From Rhynchosporium graminicola (Eukaryota > Ascomycota > Leotiomycetes > Helotiales > Ploettnerulaceae), in the NCBI GenBank assembly GCA_900074885.1, contig FJUW01000004.1, forward strand, positions 2,826,578-2,890,577: a DNA stretch of 64,000 bases. The letters run 5' to 3'. This document shows positions 22,993 to 34,528 of this stretch, piece after piece. Within the stretch, counting starts at the first letter, position 1; every line of letters begins with the position of its first letter. Below the pieces are notes generated by a model that saw nothing but the letters and a program-made list of their open reading frames with translations, was not told where the DNA came from and did no database searches. Both the position numbers and the translations under genes were made by a program.

Positions 22993-24081
22993 AGAAGTTT
23001 AAGTAATCACTCTATAGGGCTGTTGACTGGAGATGACTCCACGCTAGCGCAAAGTCGAGCTTGACTTTTTTCTAATATTTCGACCTGGCCTTGAGGTAAT
23101 ACCTCGGATACAGAATATAAGTATTCATGGTACGGCTGTAAGCCATTTGTGCGTCTACGTGAGCGTTAGCTTCTTCTAGGCGGAGCTAGACGTTCTACTG
23201 GATCACTCGTACCGGATACAGTACTCGACTGGGACTCAGCGATTTTCTCAAGTGCCAATTTTATCACTGTTAGTCATATTATTAATAATCGTGTAGTGAT
23301 CTTTACCCAAGGAATTAGGACTATTTTGGCTTGCATTTCGTTTGCCTTTAGTTTTAGGTTATACCAATCATGCAAGTCGAGCTACCACCTTTGAAGCTGT
23401 GAGAGGAGTAACGGTTGTTGATAATAGTGGCCTTGGGCCGAGGGCCAAATGTTCGACAATGTGTGATTCTCAGTGTCTTTCCAAAGTGACCTTTCTGTTA
23501 GAACTCGCTCCACAGATCTCTCTCGTATATGACCACCGAGAGCTTCTAAGTTCCAACCAACTTTGGCGAGCTCGCCCAACAGTAAGTGAATTTCCAACCT
23601 CAATGTTTGCCCGCGAGCACTACTGCCGAGACATGTCCTGTGATCTCTTCATAATACTAAAAGTCATTGAAGCCTTGATTAATATGGTTCGTGCAATTTG
23701 ATATGACTGTGAGGAAAATCTGCCAGATTCTGAGGCTCTTTCGACTAACCGTCGGTTATCCTTTTTGATAATTGATTGTAGCGGTCGTTCGACCTTGCAT
23801 GAACAGGTTATTTCTATAACCGAGCTAGCTCGAGCCCGGCAGAGATTATGACTCATCCTCATTGTACTAGGTGACTTGTAGCTCGATTTGGCGGCGACGC
23901 GGAGGATTTCCCGGCACTCAGCCCTACGCGATTATCGAATAATCCTTATAATATTAAATCCATCTTCCCTTCGTATTTTAGAATTTTTTGCTTCTTCCTT
24001 ACAACTTCCTTTTCAGCTTCACAATCAAACTTTCGAACAGATCATCAGAATATATATCATTTCTATCAAAATCGACTCAAA
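22993..24081. other. spacer between divergent paralogues 1 and 2
   Basis: This should contain the promoters of both divergent paralogues. The minus-strand open frame at 23382-23603 (GWNLEALGGHIRERS..) has a protein-like look but no family I recognise and no extension. I leave it as a possible remnant. Confidence 0.35.
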
Positions 24082-26160
24082 ATGCCTGTTTCCGAAAACA
24101 ATGCTCAACAATGCAAAATCTCCATAGGTGGATGTGACACAGGTATGCTACAGTTGATTTGGCGCAGATTGTCTCATTCATACTTCTTGATATATTCTTC
24201 ATATTCTATGAGCAGAGTTACTTCATATTTCTTAGTACTCAAGCAGTTAAAGGACACCGGTCTACTTCCCAGCTGTTAATGAAGTTGAACATCTCAAAAC
24301 GCAATTCTCTTTTCACTTTCAATCAATTAATTTATACACCATCACCATGGGGCGCAGATCGAGGGTTTCACTAACGGGAAAAATACAGAACTCAGTGTCT
24401 CGACTATCGAGTTCTATCTCGCATCGAAGGACCCATATCGGGTGGTTGCCGGTCAAGATGAATATCCTACTCCATGGCCATATAACCGCAACTGCTATGG
24501 GGTCTCCAAATACACTCGAGATATGTTTCATCGAATCGAGAGTGCCTACGGAGCAGTCTTGGTTCGATATGGAATTACAGTCTTGTGCATATCTTTTGAG
24601 AGCATAGCTCCACTAAACTCTGGCTCTGAAGTTTATATCGACACCATAGTCCTTATCAGCCACGACGAAGACTCTTCCAGTTGGCACCTTGCTGCAGATG
24701 AAGTCCAAGCTCTTGTCGATGAAGAAGTACTTCGGACCCAGCCAAAGAAAGAAAATCGGATCCGGATTGAACTAAGAAATCCCACGAAATGGTATCGCGG
24801 TAGATCATCAGCAGTGAGTCCAGGAACGGAAGAGCATTCTGCGCTCCTTTCAACGGTAGAGACGATGAAATCAAAGGCTGAGGAGGCCTGCCTTGGTGCG
24901 TAGTGAAAATTTCGTGTTCTCCCGTTTTAAAACCTCAATTCTTGTTCTGAGACAATCTTTACTGTCCCCTCAAGCGAGTAAGTCAGTAGCTAAGTGTTAA
25001 CTGCGTGTAGAACATCTCACGAACATCACATGGGTCTTACGTTGTCCTTTGATTCCATACTGTGCAAAGCCAAGTGTCCCAACTGTGATGGTAGCCATCA
25101 AGCCTGGTTCAAAAGGCCAGTGGGGACACATCGAAGAACAGTTACGACTAGCTCTCTGTACCGTGTCTGAGGGAGACGTGGATGTGAAGCTTGAACTCGT
25201 GGCTGGCGCATTACTACCAAACCTTAGTAACGGCTCACAATATAGCTTATCGCAAGTCAACTCTGATCACTGGTGCCCCCCATACACTGGAGCATCAATT
25301 GGTGTGCGAGGATCACGAGAAGCTGGGTCAATTGGACCGTGGGTCCACTTTCATGATAAGGGTTTCCTTACTACTCATCATGTGGCTGCTGCTCATCGAG
25401 TGGTGTCTCCCGCTGATGGCCCACCACTAAAACGTCTCTATGCCGAGATTGGCATTAATAGAAAGGAGAAGAAAGCCAGGAAACCACCCATTGTCGACTA
25501 CCCAGCTCCCTTAGACACAGCACAGACGAAAGAAAGATATGAAACTTATGCCAAGAGATTTCCGGATAATGCAGCAAAAGACCCGGAGGACTTGAAAAAT
25601 ATGGATGATCTCTATGATTCAGGTGGTCTAGGAACCGTGTTGGAATCTTCAGGCTACTATAGGAAGAATAAAGAAGGACGTCGAATGGACTGGGCTTTTA
25701 TCCGCTTAAACGTACAGAATCAGCACATGTTCGGCGAAAATACAACCGCCACGGGTCCGAATGGAACGCTCTGTCATACCTATACGTAGAGTGGCCTAAT
25801 TCCTTACATGTATTCTGGTGAGCGGATCACCGAGATGGGGAGCCAGAGATGGGATCGTGGATGATGTCGCTTGCCCGTACGAGCGGAGTCGCGGCCGGTA
25901 TTGTAAATTCGATCAAGGGAGTGTGTTATTGGGATGATGGGTCGTGCACAAGCGAGATACAGGTTCTAGATTGTCGTACAAACGCGGGATCGATGATGAG
26001 TCCCGGTGATTACGGGTGCATGATGTACAGTGAAAGGAAGCAGTGGGTGGCTTTGGGAACTGCCATGGAGACTTTTGGATTTACTGCTTTTGTTACTAGT
26101 GCTCGGGAGATTGTGGAGGACGTTCTGGCTAAGACAGGAGGAAGGATTGCTCTAGAGTGA
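24082..26160 (+). pseudogene. protease-family paralogue 2, broken and active-site mutated
   Basis: The start is likely at 24082 (MPVSENNAQQCK). The N-terminal domain (SKDPYRVVAGQDEYPTPWPY, then AADEVQALVDEE and IRIELRNPTKWY) and the protease-like domain (TGASIGVRGS, GFLTTHHVAAAH, MDWAFIRLN) are recognisable. A 115 bp intron at 24896-25010 is clear, but the first junction around 24142-24355 is uncertain. After 25787 the frame meets a TAG, and the rest (RITEMGSQ, then WMMSLARTSGVAAG) continues only after a further frame change near 25850. No GT-AG intron I tried repairs both. The nucleophile motif reads PGDYGCMM (Tyr codon at 26011-26013) where paralogue 3 has PGDSGSMM, so the catalytic Ser is lost. 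Best read as a decayed, catalytically dead copy. Confidence 0.72.
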
Positions 26161-27162
26161 AAGTAGAGATATCCCACCTGCTACAGAACCATGTAGTTAT
26201 GGGTACCGGAATCAAAAACCTATGATCATATAATGAATTTAAAGTATGGCACCAAGCAATTCATTCCATTCGGACGCTCACATTTAATATCCTAGGCTTC
26301 TTTTATCCTTCGTTAAAATCGATATGGTTGATAACAAATAAAAGGCCCACTACTCTAGTCTTCGATGTCCAGTGGGTGTATAGATTCGGCGGACTTCAAG
26401 TCAAGTTATGTCAGCAAAATCGGGTTTGACACCAGAGTTTGAAAATACCGACGAGAAGAACCTGGCTACCGTTATCAATACGAAAGCGATGCAAATTCAC
26501 CTGTGACGGTTCGTACCGCTTCCAATATCTCCTTATGCTCGCGAATGAGAAATCACATTGCCATGTGGACTTTACTGGAAGTTATCACATCAATCAAACG
26601 ACAATGGATTCTGAAAGTGATATGTGGAGAGGACTTAGAGCCTGTGTATAGCATTGAACTAAGACTCGGCTGTCAAGCGTCGAAGAACATAAAGCCTTTA
26701 AGGACTTGGCCTAGATGAAAATGAAGAATTCAAAGTCATCAAACCACTGGAGTACTTTTATTTATTGAAAGACTATTGCATTAAGTAGGATCTAGCTATT
26801 GAGGAAGAGTGCAAAGTGTGAATATAAACTTATCTGCTCCCTAGTGGTAAAATCAATGCCATCGCCATGCCCGAGAAGTAAGGACTCGAATGCAGATCAA
26901 ATCCCTCTGATTTGTCAATCCATGCATCTCGCCATCGCCAGAATTCCTGTATTCTAGGATCCATGGCAAGTAAAAAATCAAACAGAAAGATAAAAACTCA
27001 ATCCAACGCCAACCAGGCCGTGGTCACAGCATTGCCAGAAAACCTCTATGATTATACTTCCCATCTTCGCCAGAACGCCGTCTACGTTTCCTTCAGGGGA
27101 CGCAAGTTGTAAAATCAAGAAAAAAACCAGAATCCACCTCAATGCCGTGCCGGATATTTGTA
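26161..27162. other. spacer between convergent paralogues 2 and 3
   Basis: Short frames only. I see no remnants of coding sequence or repeats that I can name. Confidence 0.4.
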
Positions 27163-28892
27163 TCACTCCAGCGTGATTCTGCCACCTAAAGTCGAGGATC
27201 TAATATCTTCTACGACCTTCTCAGCAGCAGTGATAATGGCAGAGTCATCATTAGACGTACATCCGATTGCCAAGCCCACCCATTCTCCGCGCTCATTCCA
27301 CATCATGGAACCTGAATCTCCCGGCCGGAGCATTGGGATAGCTTTTTGCGCCAAAGTATTAGCGACGTGGATCTCTCTAGTTATTGTACCGTCCGTCCAA
27401 TGGCAGCTAGCGTTGATGGCACTGACGAATCCAGATGTGACTCCACTGCTACGCCCACGCTTAGCCATCCATGCGTCCATTGCAGGAGTACCAATGGTGG
27501 TGATGCGTTTACCAGGACAATCGTACCGGACACGGATACTACCATAGCCCAGCATGGCCCGAGTAACCGGACCGTCATCGGGGTCGTAAGGTTCTGTAAT
27601 GTTTTGACCAAAATTTCGGTCGTTGTTCAAGCGAACAAAGGCCCAGTCCATCTTGTTTTGTTCATCGTCGAGCCCGCTAATACCATCGTGCCCTGAGGAG
27701 TGCATGACTGTGCCTAGGCCACCTGCAGTCTCAAGAGTCACAATCCTATCCAGCATCTTCTGGTTCGTCCCAACAGAATAGCCGTTGCTAATCTCATCCC
27801 TTAAGTCTCTCTTGGTCTTTCTGGCGTCGACAGGGGCGGGATAATCAACGGTGATAGTCGATAGAGGTGCTCTCCCCTGACGAGCAATGCCATTTTTGTC
27901 ATTGGCGATCAGGTTGATCATGTCACCTCGTGCAATGACATGATGGCAAGTGAGAAATCCTTTTATCTTGGGTCCGTTCTGACGTTGAAAATATACCCAT
28001 GGCCCTAGTGACCCAGCGTCTGGAGAAGATCGAGCACCAATAGACGCACCAGATCCAGGGGGGAGAAGAATTTTTGAGATGAACTTTGGTTGTCTGGGAT
28101 CCAAGTCAACGCTAGCATCGCGCAATACTTGACCCGGAACGAGCTCGATGTCCACTGCATCGCCAATGTTCTCCTCGATGGTTTCTTTAAGAGCTTTGTC
28201 GACAACGTGCCATAAGTCTTCCGACCCGGGCTTGACCGCCACCATCACAGTTGGCTTTGGTTCAGCTACCTCGGAAGGGCCACTGCGCATCACCCATGTG
28301 ACGTACGTGAGATTGCGACCGCAGAAGTCCATGGCCGTCTTCAAGATGGGCTCGACCGTTCGAAGCAATGCGGTATGCGCAAACGTTCCGGACCGAACAA
28401 CTGACGTGAAGTCGCGATACATTTCGTCCTGGTTTCTAAGCTCGACTCGGATACGAGTTTCTCCTTGTCGCTGATTTCGGACAGCATCCTTGATAAGATC
28501 TTGTATCTCATCGGCAGCAGCTAACCAAGTTGTATTGTCTTGATCCAGAGTAAGAATGAGGAGGGTATCGGTATATTTCGCAGAGTTTTTGGGAGATATG
28601 CTCTCTTGAAGCTCCATATGAAGTTTGATGTTGTGGCGGATCAAGATTGCTTCATAGCGTGCTCGGATCTGATTGATGACCTGCCTGGTATTGTCGGAAA
28701 CTCGCTGGATGTCGTAAGGCCACGGAGTTGGGTAGGAAGTTCCAGCAACGACCCTATACTTATCCTTGGCCGCAAAGAACCATTCGATGGTGGAAGATCC
28801 GGTCTCTATATCTCGCGTCAGCAGTATTCTACCGATGAGAGAGAAGAACCAGCGGAGCTCTTATCCAAGCATTTGATTCCAGTATATTTCAT
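27163..28892 (-). CDS. protease-family paralogue 3: unassigned N-domain plus trypsin-like protease
   Basis: Exon 1 is 28892-28850 and exon 2 is 28805-27163, with a 44 bp GT-AG intron; the product has 561 residues. The joined start (..SSAETGSSTIEWFFAAKDKY) lines up with paralogue 1, which supports the model. Residues 20 to about 245 form the domain shared by all three paralogues (YTDTLLILTLDQ, AADEIQDLI, IRVELRNQ, PTVMVAVKPG). Residues about 265-561 look like a chymotrypsin-fold serine protease: GFLTCHHVIA (His302 or 303), MDWAFVRL (Asp401) and RPGDSGSMMW (Ser512), in the expected H-D-S order. No signal peptide is visible, so an intracellular role is likely. Substrate and partner are unknown. 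Assignment to the trypsin-like clan is by motif only. Confidence 0.75.
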
Positions 28893-30600
28893 CTAATCAT
28901 CTTCTAACTCCTGAAGCATGGTCATAGAAGCATTCTGTGACTTCTGATAGGATACGAGATATCCGCTTCAGTGCATGTTCCGTACAACATCCGTGACATT
29001 AATAGGGATTGTGTCCGGATTGAAGCGATAGAACCAAGGATAGATAATAAGACTTTGGGAATAAACAAACTCACTTGCGTCAAATTCCACCGTGGAAATA
29101 TCACTACTCGGAGCCCTTCTTTTCACCACTCCCATCTTGGTAGCTGTGGTTGGTTTTTGGGCTCGGGTGTGAGGGATGCGCGGAAGTGTACGGTGTGTAT
29201 GTGCGTGTTTGAAGTAGATGATAATTTGTCGAAATACAAGTTGGAGTGGAAGGTGGGAGGTCCAAGGACTTTAAAGTCATGAGATCGGTTTGTAGCTTAG
29301 CAGGGAAGCTTTCTGGAGTTGCGCCGAATAAATGAATACTCAAGTTCGCTTAACCAATAAAGGTGAGAGATAACGGGCGAAGATGACTCCGCGCTCGCGC
29401 CAGGCTGAGCTAGAAGCACTAAGAGGCAGCCTACCGTGAGCCTGAGCCTGAGCCAGAGCCAGAAGCCGAAATACCAGCGCACACTATAAGTAGATCATAT
29501 CGATTTTGACTCACTCCAGCTGCATGCACATTAAATTTCACCCCAGTGGAGAATGAAAAGTCTGATGCTTTGATTTTTCACTGATGCTGCGATGCGTCAG
29601 AAGAAGTTTTCAAATAGATGGTGTGAAGTTATCAAATAGAATGTAGTGGATGAATCCCCTCCCCCTTTCGACTGTTCTTTCAATTTCTTCCACGGCTAAG
29701 ACATCTCCAGATCTTCATCTCGTAGACGTGACCCAAGAAACGGGTCTTGGATACGTAATTTCCAGAACCCCGAGCCAAAGTCTTTGAAGCTCACCATCTC
29801 CACGAGACGTAATAGGTTGAATAAATGCTGCCAGCTTCCTTCAAGTTAACATGTGTCGCAGGAACCTACCTGAGAAAGCCTAATCAAGCCAATGCTGCTG
29901 GGATTCAGCGGACCGACGAATATGTGATACAAACGAAAGAGAGTTCCAAATGCCTATTACACGTTAATAAATGGATGCCTTTCGAAGTCATGTATTCATT
30001 TTAAACTAGACCTTGGCATGAGGGCCTGCGGTCCTGAGTCAAGATCTTTCGGAAGTGGCAGGCTCCTTCGGTGTCATAGATCAAAAGAACAAGCACGTAC
30101 CAGATGAAAGTCATGTAATACCTTCGAAACGTACCTACCAAGAACATGCTCAACGTCCATGATAGTGATGCGTTTTTCACGCAATATATGCCAGAAATAT
30201 ATGCCAGAGAAAGTCGATCTGCATCTCAGTCCTCCTTTCCTGAAGACAGCGTTTGCGTTGCTTTGACTACTACTGAGCAAGGATATAAATTTGCACTTTG
30301 AATTTTACCTGATGGATACTTTCGAGTTAACAGATTGCTCTCCCATGAATTTGAGATTGATAGATAACTCACATCTTTATTTACAGGGTATCTCCATCCA
30401 TCATCGGTGCTTACTTGCTCCATTCCTGTCCCATTTCCTATTCTGATATACCATCCTCTTCCAGAGTTCCAGCCATATAAGGTGTATTCCAGATTTCCAG
30501 CCATATCAAACTGTACTGAGCGAGCACTACCTCTCATAGACATCCCTTTCCACCCTCCACCTACCAAGCCCCTCGTCTCATGTCATCCCTTCTCCCATCC
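28893..30600. other. upstream region of paralogue 3 and spacer
   Basis: The first few hundred bases should carry the promoter of the minus-strand protease-family gene. The rest has only small frames, none with family motifs. A GAGCCT-type low-complexity run lies at about 29437-29463. Confidence 0.4.
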
Positions 30601-33126
30601 TCAATCCGTCTGAAGATCAAATCCCGCCTTCCCCAACTCGTCCCCTACCGAATCAAGCATCGGCCGTCCCTGCATCGGAAAGAGCCAGAAGATAGGATCT
30701 CCGCCCTCAGGTACGATCCCGATACCATTAGGCACAGTATCTGTGCTGTACATATTCGGACTAAAGAGGTTCATAGAACTTGACTTTGATTTGCACAGAT
30801 TCTCGAGATCGAAAGCGTCTTTTTTGTTTCCTATTTCATCTCCATTGCTGCTGTTTGAGTTAGAATTGGATTTGTTCTTGGACTTATTATCATCGTCAGC
30901 ACCCAGGATCTCAAAGGCAATATCCCATCTCCCGATCAAGAAATTTATTATGTCGACCGCTCGACCTGCGAAAGCGTGACAAGAAGCCATTTCTCGCAGA
31001 TCCGCAATAGCTTGTTGTAGATGTTCAGGTCCAGCCTGCGAGTTGCCAAGGGTCATGGCGTGGGTAATGGTTGAAGCGAGGACAAAGTATGGCACAAAAG
31101 AGGGTGTGCGTTGGAGGGTGTAGAGTTTGGAATAAGATTTCAAGAGGACGGAGATTGTATTTGCGGCTTGTGCGCAGAGATCGCGGGGTGAGACACCGGA
31201 GCCGGTGATTTTGAGCTTGACGAAGGGACGAAAGAGGAGCAGGATTGCGGTGTGGTAGTACATACTTTGGGGTGTCAATTACGATTTGTGTAGAAGGAGA
31301 GCTGAAAAGAAGCTTACTGTGCGAATAATACAGCTGGCGTAAAATTGTGTCCAAGTCGCAGCGTTTCGGGAATCTCTGAATACCATCGAATGTATTCTGT
31401 GTAGACATCATTCAGACTTTTGCTTGTTACCGGCTTCCCTGGTGTGTAGAGCATGTAAAGTGACTTGTGCACGATCTCGGAAAGCTCGCAAAATGTTTTA
31501 TATACGCTCCGGACATTGGAGGGCTGAGTACAAGGTGTATCAAGAGGTGCGCCTGTGAAGTTAGTTAGTCTGTCATTGTCATCCGAAACTTGAGGAAAAA
31601 CGTACCATCGTCAGTATAAGGAACCCAAGCTGTAACTTCGATATGTTCTACGATTGGCGGCTTGGTGACCAATTTAGCGTTTCGAGAGAAGTAGGGGAGG
31701 CGGCCGATACACAAGGACCATACTCTAACATAGGTCAGTGAGTGATAAATATATTGCAACTGGCACTTACTGATCCAGAGAGAATGCCCCCCAGAATGTC
31801 GCCGACCTTACCGCATGGTCTAACTTGGCAGTCTCACTCCTCCCATCTTGATTGTCAAAATGTAAACCCATCTCGATTGCCAATCGTATTGATTGGCCAG
31901 CCAGGAATATACTGTGACTAGATCTTCCACAACTTGCTTCTCGAATTGACAGTAATCCCAATGCTTGAATTGTGGTCAATGAGTGATGATCTGTCTCCAT
32001 TTCTAGAAGTCGTGTAGCTTCAGCAAAGAAATGATCTCCTGCTGTATTGCTGTCATCTGGATCGGTCCGCGAATGAGGTTGCTTAGAAAATCTGCACCCT
32101 ACAGCAAGGAGAGCATTCACCAGTAAGGATGAGCAATATCTGGGATATCCTGCTCTCATATCTTCCAGGAAATGCTCCTTATTCAGTGAAGCAAATGTGG
32201 GATACTCCCAGCAGAAATATAGAGCCATTAGATGTTCAACGAAAGCGCCGTCTGTTGTCACAGTCGTCCAGGATTGATTTTTGTTTAGGGAATGCTGTTC
32301 TGGCAGCTCTTCCATACCGAAAGTCGACCCTAGGATCGTCGCTTGTCCAAATCCTCGCGCTTCTTGACGTTCACTTTGGGACGCAGGGTCAGATTCAGAT
32401 CTTCGCGGCCAGTTGTCTATCAGCGGACCTCCTAATAAAGCTTGTTGTGGATATGACAGCGGCTCGACGTCCCAGACCATTGCATCCCCTTGATCCGCGG
32501 TCTCAGCTTCCTGAGTTGCAGACACATTGCCTCCACCCCATGTTGGCCATGCTGTACCTTCGGCCCTGCCTTGACTCTGGGTTGTAGACCCTTCTGCAGG
32601 ACTGTAGCCTACCAGTGACAAAGGAGAACTGACAATACTCCTAGCCTGGCTCAAAGCGCCTCCAATTGTTTGTCTATCTCCCGGTCGAGCATAACTCGTT
32701 GTGATATTACTGCCCGACATGGATGACATGGATGATTGTGAATCATCCAACCTGTCTACGATCGTCTCAACTGCTTCTCCCCTCCGCAATTGATCTAACA
32801 CATTGTCGGATGCATCGCCCGATACCAAAGCGGCAAGGACTCGGTCATTGGCTCGTTGGTGTGTTCGTAAAGTCTCGATTTCGGACCTCATCTCCTCTTT
32901 GGACTGGCGGACAGGCATTTCATACTGGCAATCGGCATTTTGGGATGTGCATCTGCCACATGGTGTTTTGCCATCACACTGGAAGTATACTGTCAACTCC
33001 TGACTCCATCAATTGGGTGAGCATAGGGATGCACACCTTTGCTCTTTTCTTGCGACATTCAGTGCAGGCGTTTGCTGTCACAACACCGAGTCCTCTCCGC
33101 CTCTTTGAATTGGATGCGCTGTCCAT
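30601..33126 (-). CDS. Zn2Cys6 transcription factor, nit-4-like
   Basis: Exons 33126-33037, 32978-31771, 31724-31606, 31552-31318 and 31264-30601 give 771 codons plus stop; the introns are 46-58 bp, GT-AG. The N-terminus carries a complete C6 cluster, Cys-x2-Cys-x6-Cys-x5-Cys-x2-Cys-x6-Cys (ACTECRKKRAKCDGKTPCGRC, completed by the last Cys in NADC), with the first intron inside the cluster, followed by a linker/dimerisation segment (KEEMRSEIETLR). The middle homology region (ALYFCWEYPTFASLNKEHF, SLLVNALLAVGCRFS, LGLLSIREASCG, AIEMGLHFD) is the fungal-specific TF domain as in nitrogen assimilation factor nit-4. The C-terminal part has an Asn/Ser/Lys-rich insert. The protein should be nuclear; its target genes are not evident. 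Confidence 0.88.
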
Positions 33127-33847
33127 TGTGGTTGTGGCTATGGTCGACGGGCTTTTGATGGGGTCGATATATTGGAGAACATCATTCAAGGCAAGATGAA
33201 GACGAGATAGGGACAGAGGGCTGAAATGTTAGGTCCATATACACTCGGATATTGGCAACGCTAGCAATTGTAGGTGGTGGGGTGATGTTTTTCAATGCAG
33301 ACGCGGAACAGGAACAGGGTCCAATGACGTTGCCCCTAAGCTTTGACGTGAAATATGTTGCTAATTACATTACTCTCATGGGTGCCGATCGGTGAACCGC
33401 AAATGAAGATGATCTGATTAACATTACCAACGCGCTGGAAGAAACCAGGTGAGGCAACGAAGCGAATGTAAACAAACAGAGCAACATGAGAATAGCAGAT
33501 GGGCAGACAATCCAATTCAGTATGGGGGCTATGCCTAATTAGGAGTAGCGTAATCTTGATCTGTTTGTCCTCAAAATACAAAACAGATTTCTGTGACTTC
33601 AAGTACATTTTGCTAGAGTCAATCGCGCATTTCCATTATCGCAAACCCGCTTCCATGAGCTCTTGGGGATGGGACTTTAAAATATGAAGGAGTGGAATAC
33701 CTCAGCCGTCTAAAAGTCATGAGGTTTTCGCTAACCTGACCTGATGTAATCTCCATCTTCGCTTACACTCAACAAACATTTCAACGCGAGCAACGTTTTG
33801 AGTCTCAATATCAGCTCAACTCACACGTTTAAAAGATTCGTACAAAG
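33127..33847. other. divergent promoter region
   Basis: Intergenic between the minus-strand Zn2Cys6 gene and the plus-strand truncated hydrolase-like gene; it should hold both promoters. No other feature is supported. Confidence 0.4.
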
Positions 33848-34528
33848 ATGGGTTCCCTTCTGAACGAGCATCCACACCCGTCAAACAAGCCCATCTCGTT
33901 AGGGTCCACCAACCTCCTTCAAACCCCACTTACAAGAACAGGGCACGGCCCTGGATTACTTCTCATCGTACCGCACGACTATCAAGGTCCAATATCTGGA
34001 GATTTGAATAAGACGCTTGATCCGGACCCGCTGCGTAAATGGGCCGAGGAGGGATTCGCTGTCGCCGAAGTGAGGCTCAGTGCTCGCGCCAAGACAGCGG
34101 TCGAGGATCTCCAACAAGCCGTCAAAGCTCTGTTGGAAATGCCTCAATGTAATAAGAAAGAGAAAGTTGGCGTTATAGGTGAATGGAATCTCTATGTGGT
34201 TTCACTAAAGTCATCAACAGCGATCATCATTGCCTCTGAACAGGATTCCCTTTGCATTTTTGAAAAGTCTTGAGCTCATTAGCCTGCGTCTTATATGCTG
34301 ATAATAATAGTCTATTCTTTCCCCGACCCCACCAGCCGGAGACTATGGGAATACCTAAGCGGAGCAGAAGCGATAGCTGCTCTCGTTACATATACCGACC
34401 AACCCATATCATACCGAGCGGATGGGGACAATATGCAGAGGGAGGAGGAGAACGATGTCTTGCACGACGAGGGCCTTCATCCTGTCCTCGATTACGTGTT
34501 TGCTCCCGTGCTCTCGGCCGAGGTCTAG
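33848..34528 (+). pseudogene. truncated dienelactone-hydrolase-like gene
   Basis: Exon 1 (33848-34178) and exon 2 (34311-34528), separated by a 132 bp GT-AG intron, give 182 residues. The start (MGSLLNEHPHPSNKP, LTRTGHGPGLLLIVPHDYQG, LDPDPLRKWAEEGFAVAEV) and the junction KVGVIVYSF match a fungal family that I recall as alpha/beta-hydrolase (dienelactone hydrolase) proteins of more than 350 residues, often with a C-terminal SnoaL-like part. Here the frame ends at 34528 after AIAALVTYTDQPISY and has lost the remaining hydrolase core. Its last 143 bases overlap, in antisense, the end of the gene at 34386-35465. It is probably a 3'-truncated remnant, though expression as a short protein cannot be excluded. 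Confidence 0.6.

Noticed and set aside
23382..23603. Minus-strand frame reading GWNLEALGGHIRERS as a gene
   Set aside because: Protein-like look only; it is short, lacks family match and flanking exons. Mentioned as a possible remnant.
25785..25852. An intron that would remove the stop and restore paralogue 2
   Set aside because: The GT donors and AG acceptors tested here do not yield the downstream frame, so a true break is more likely.
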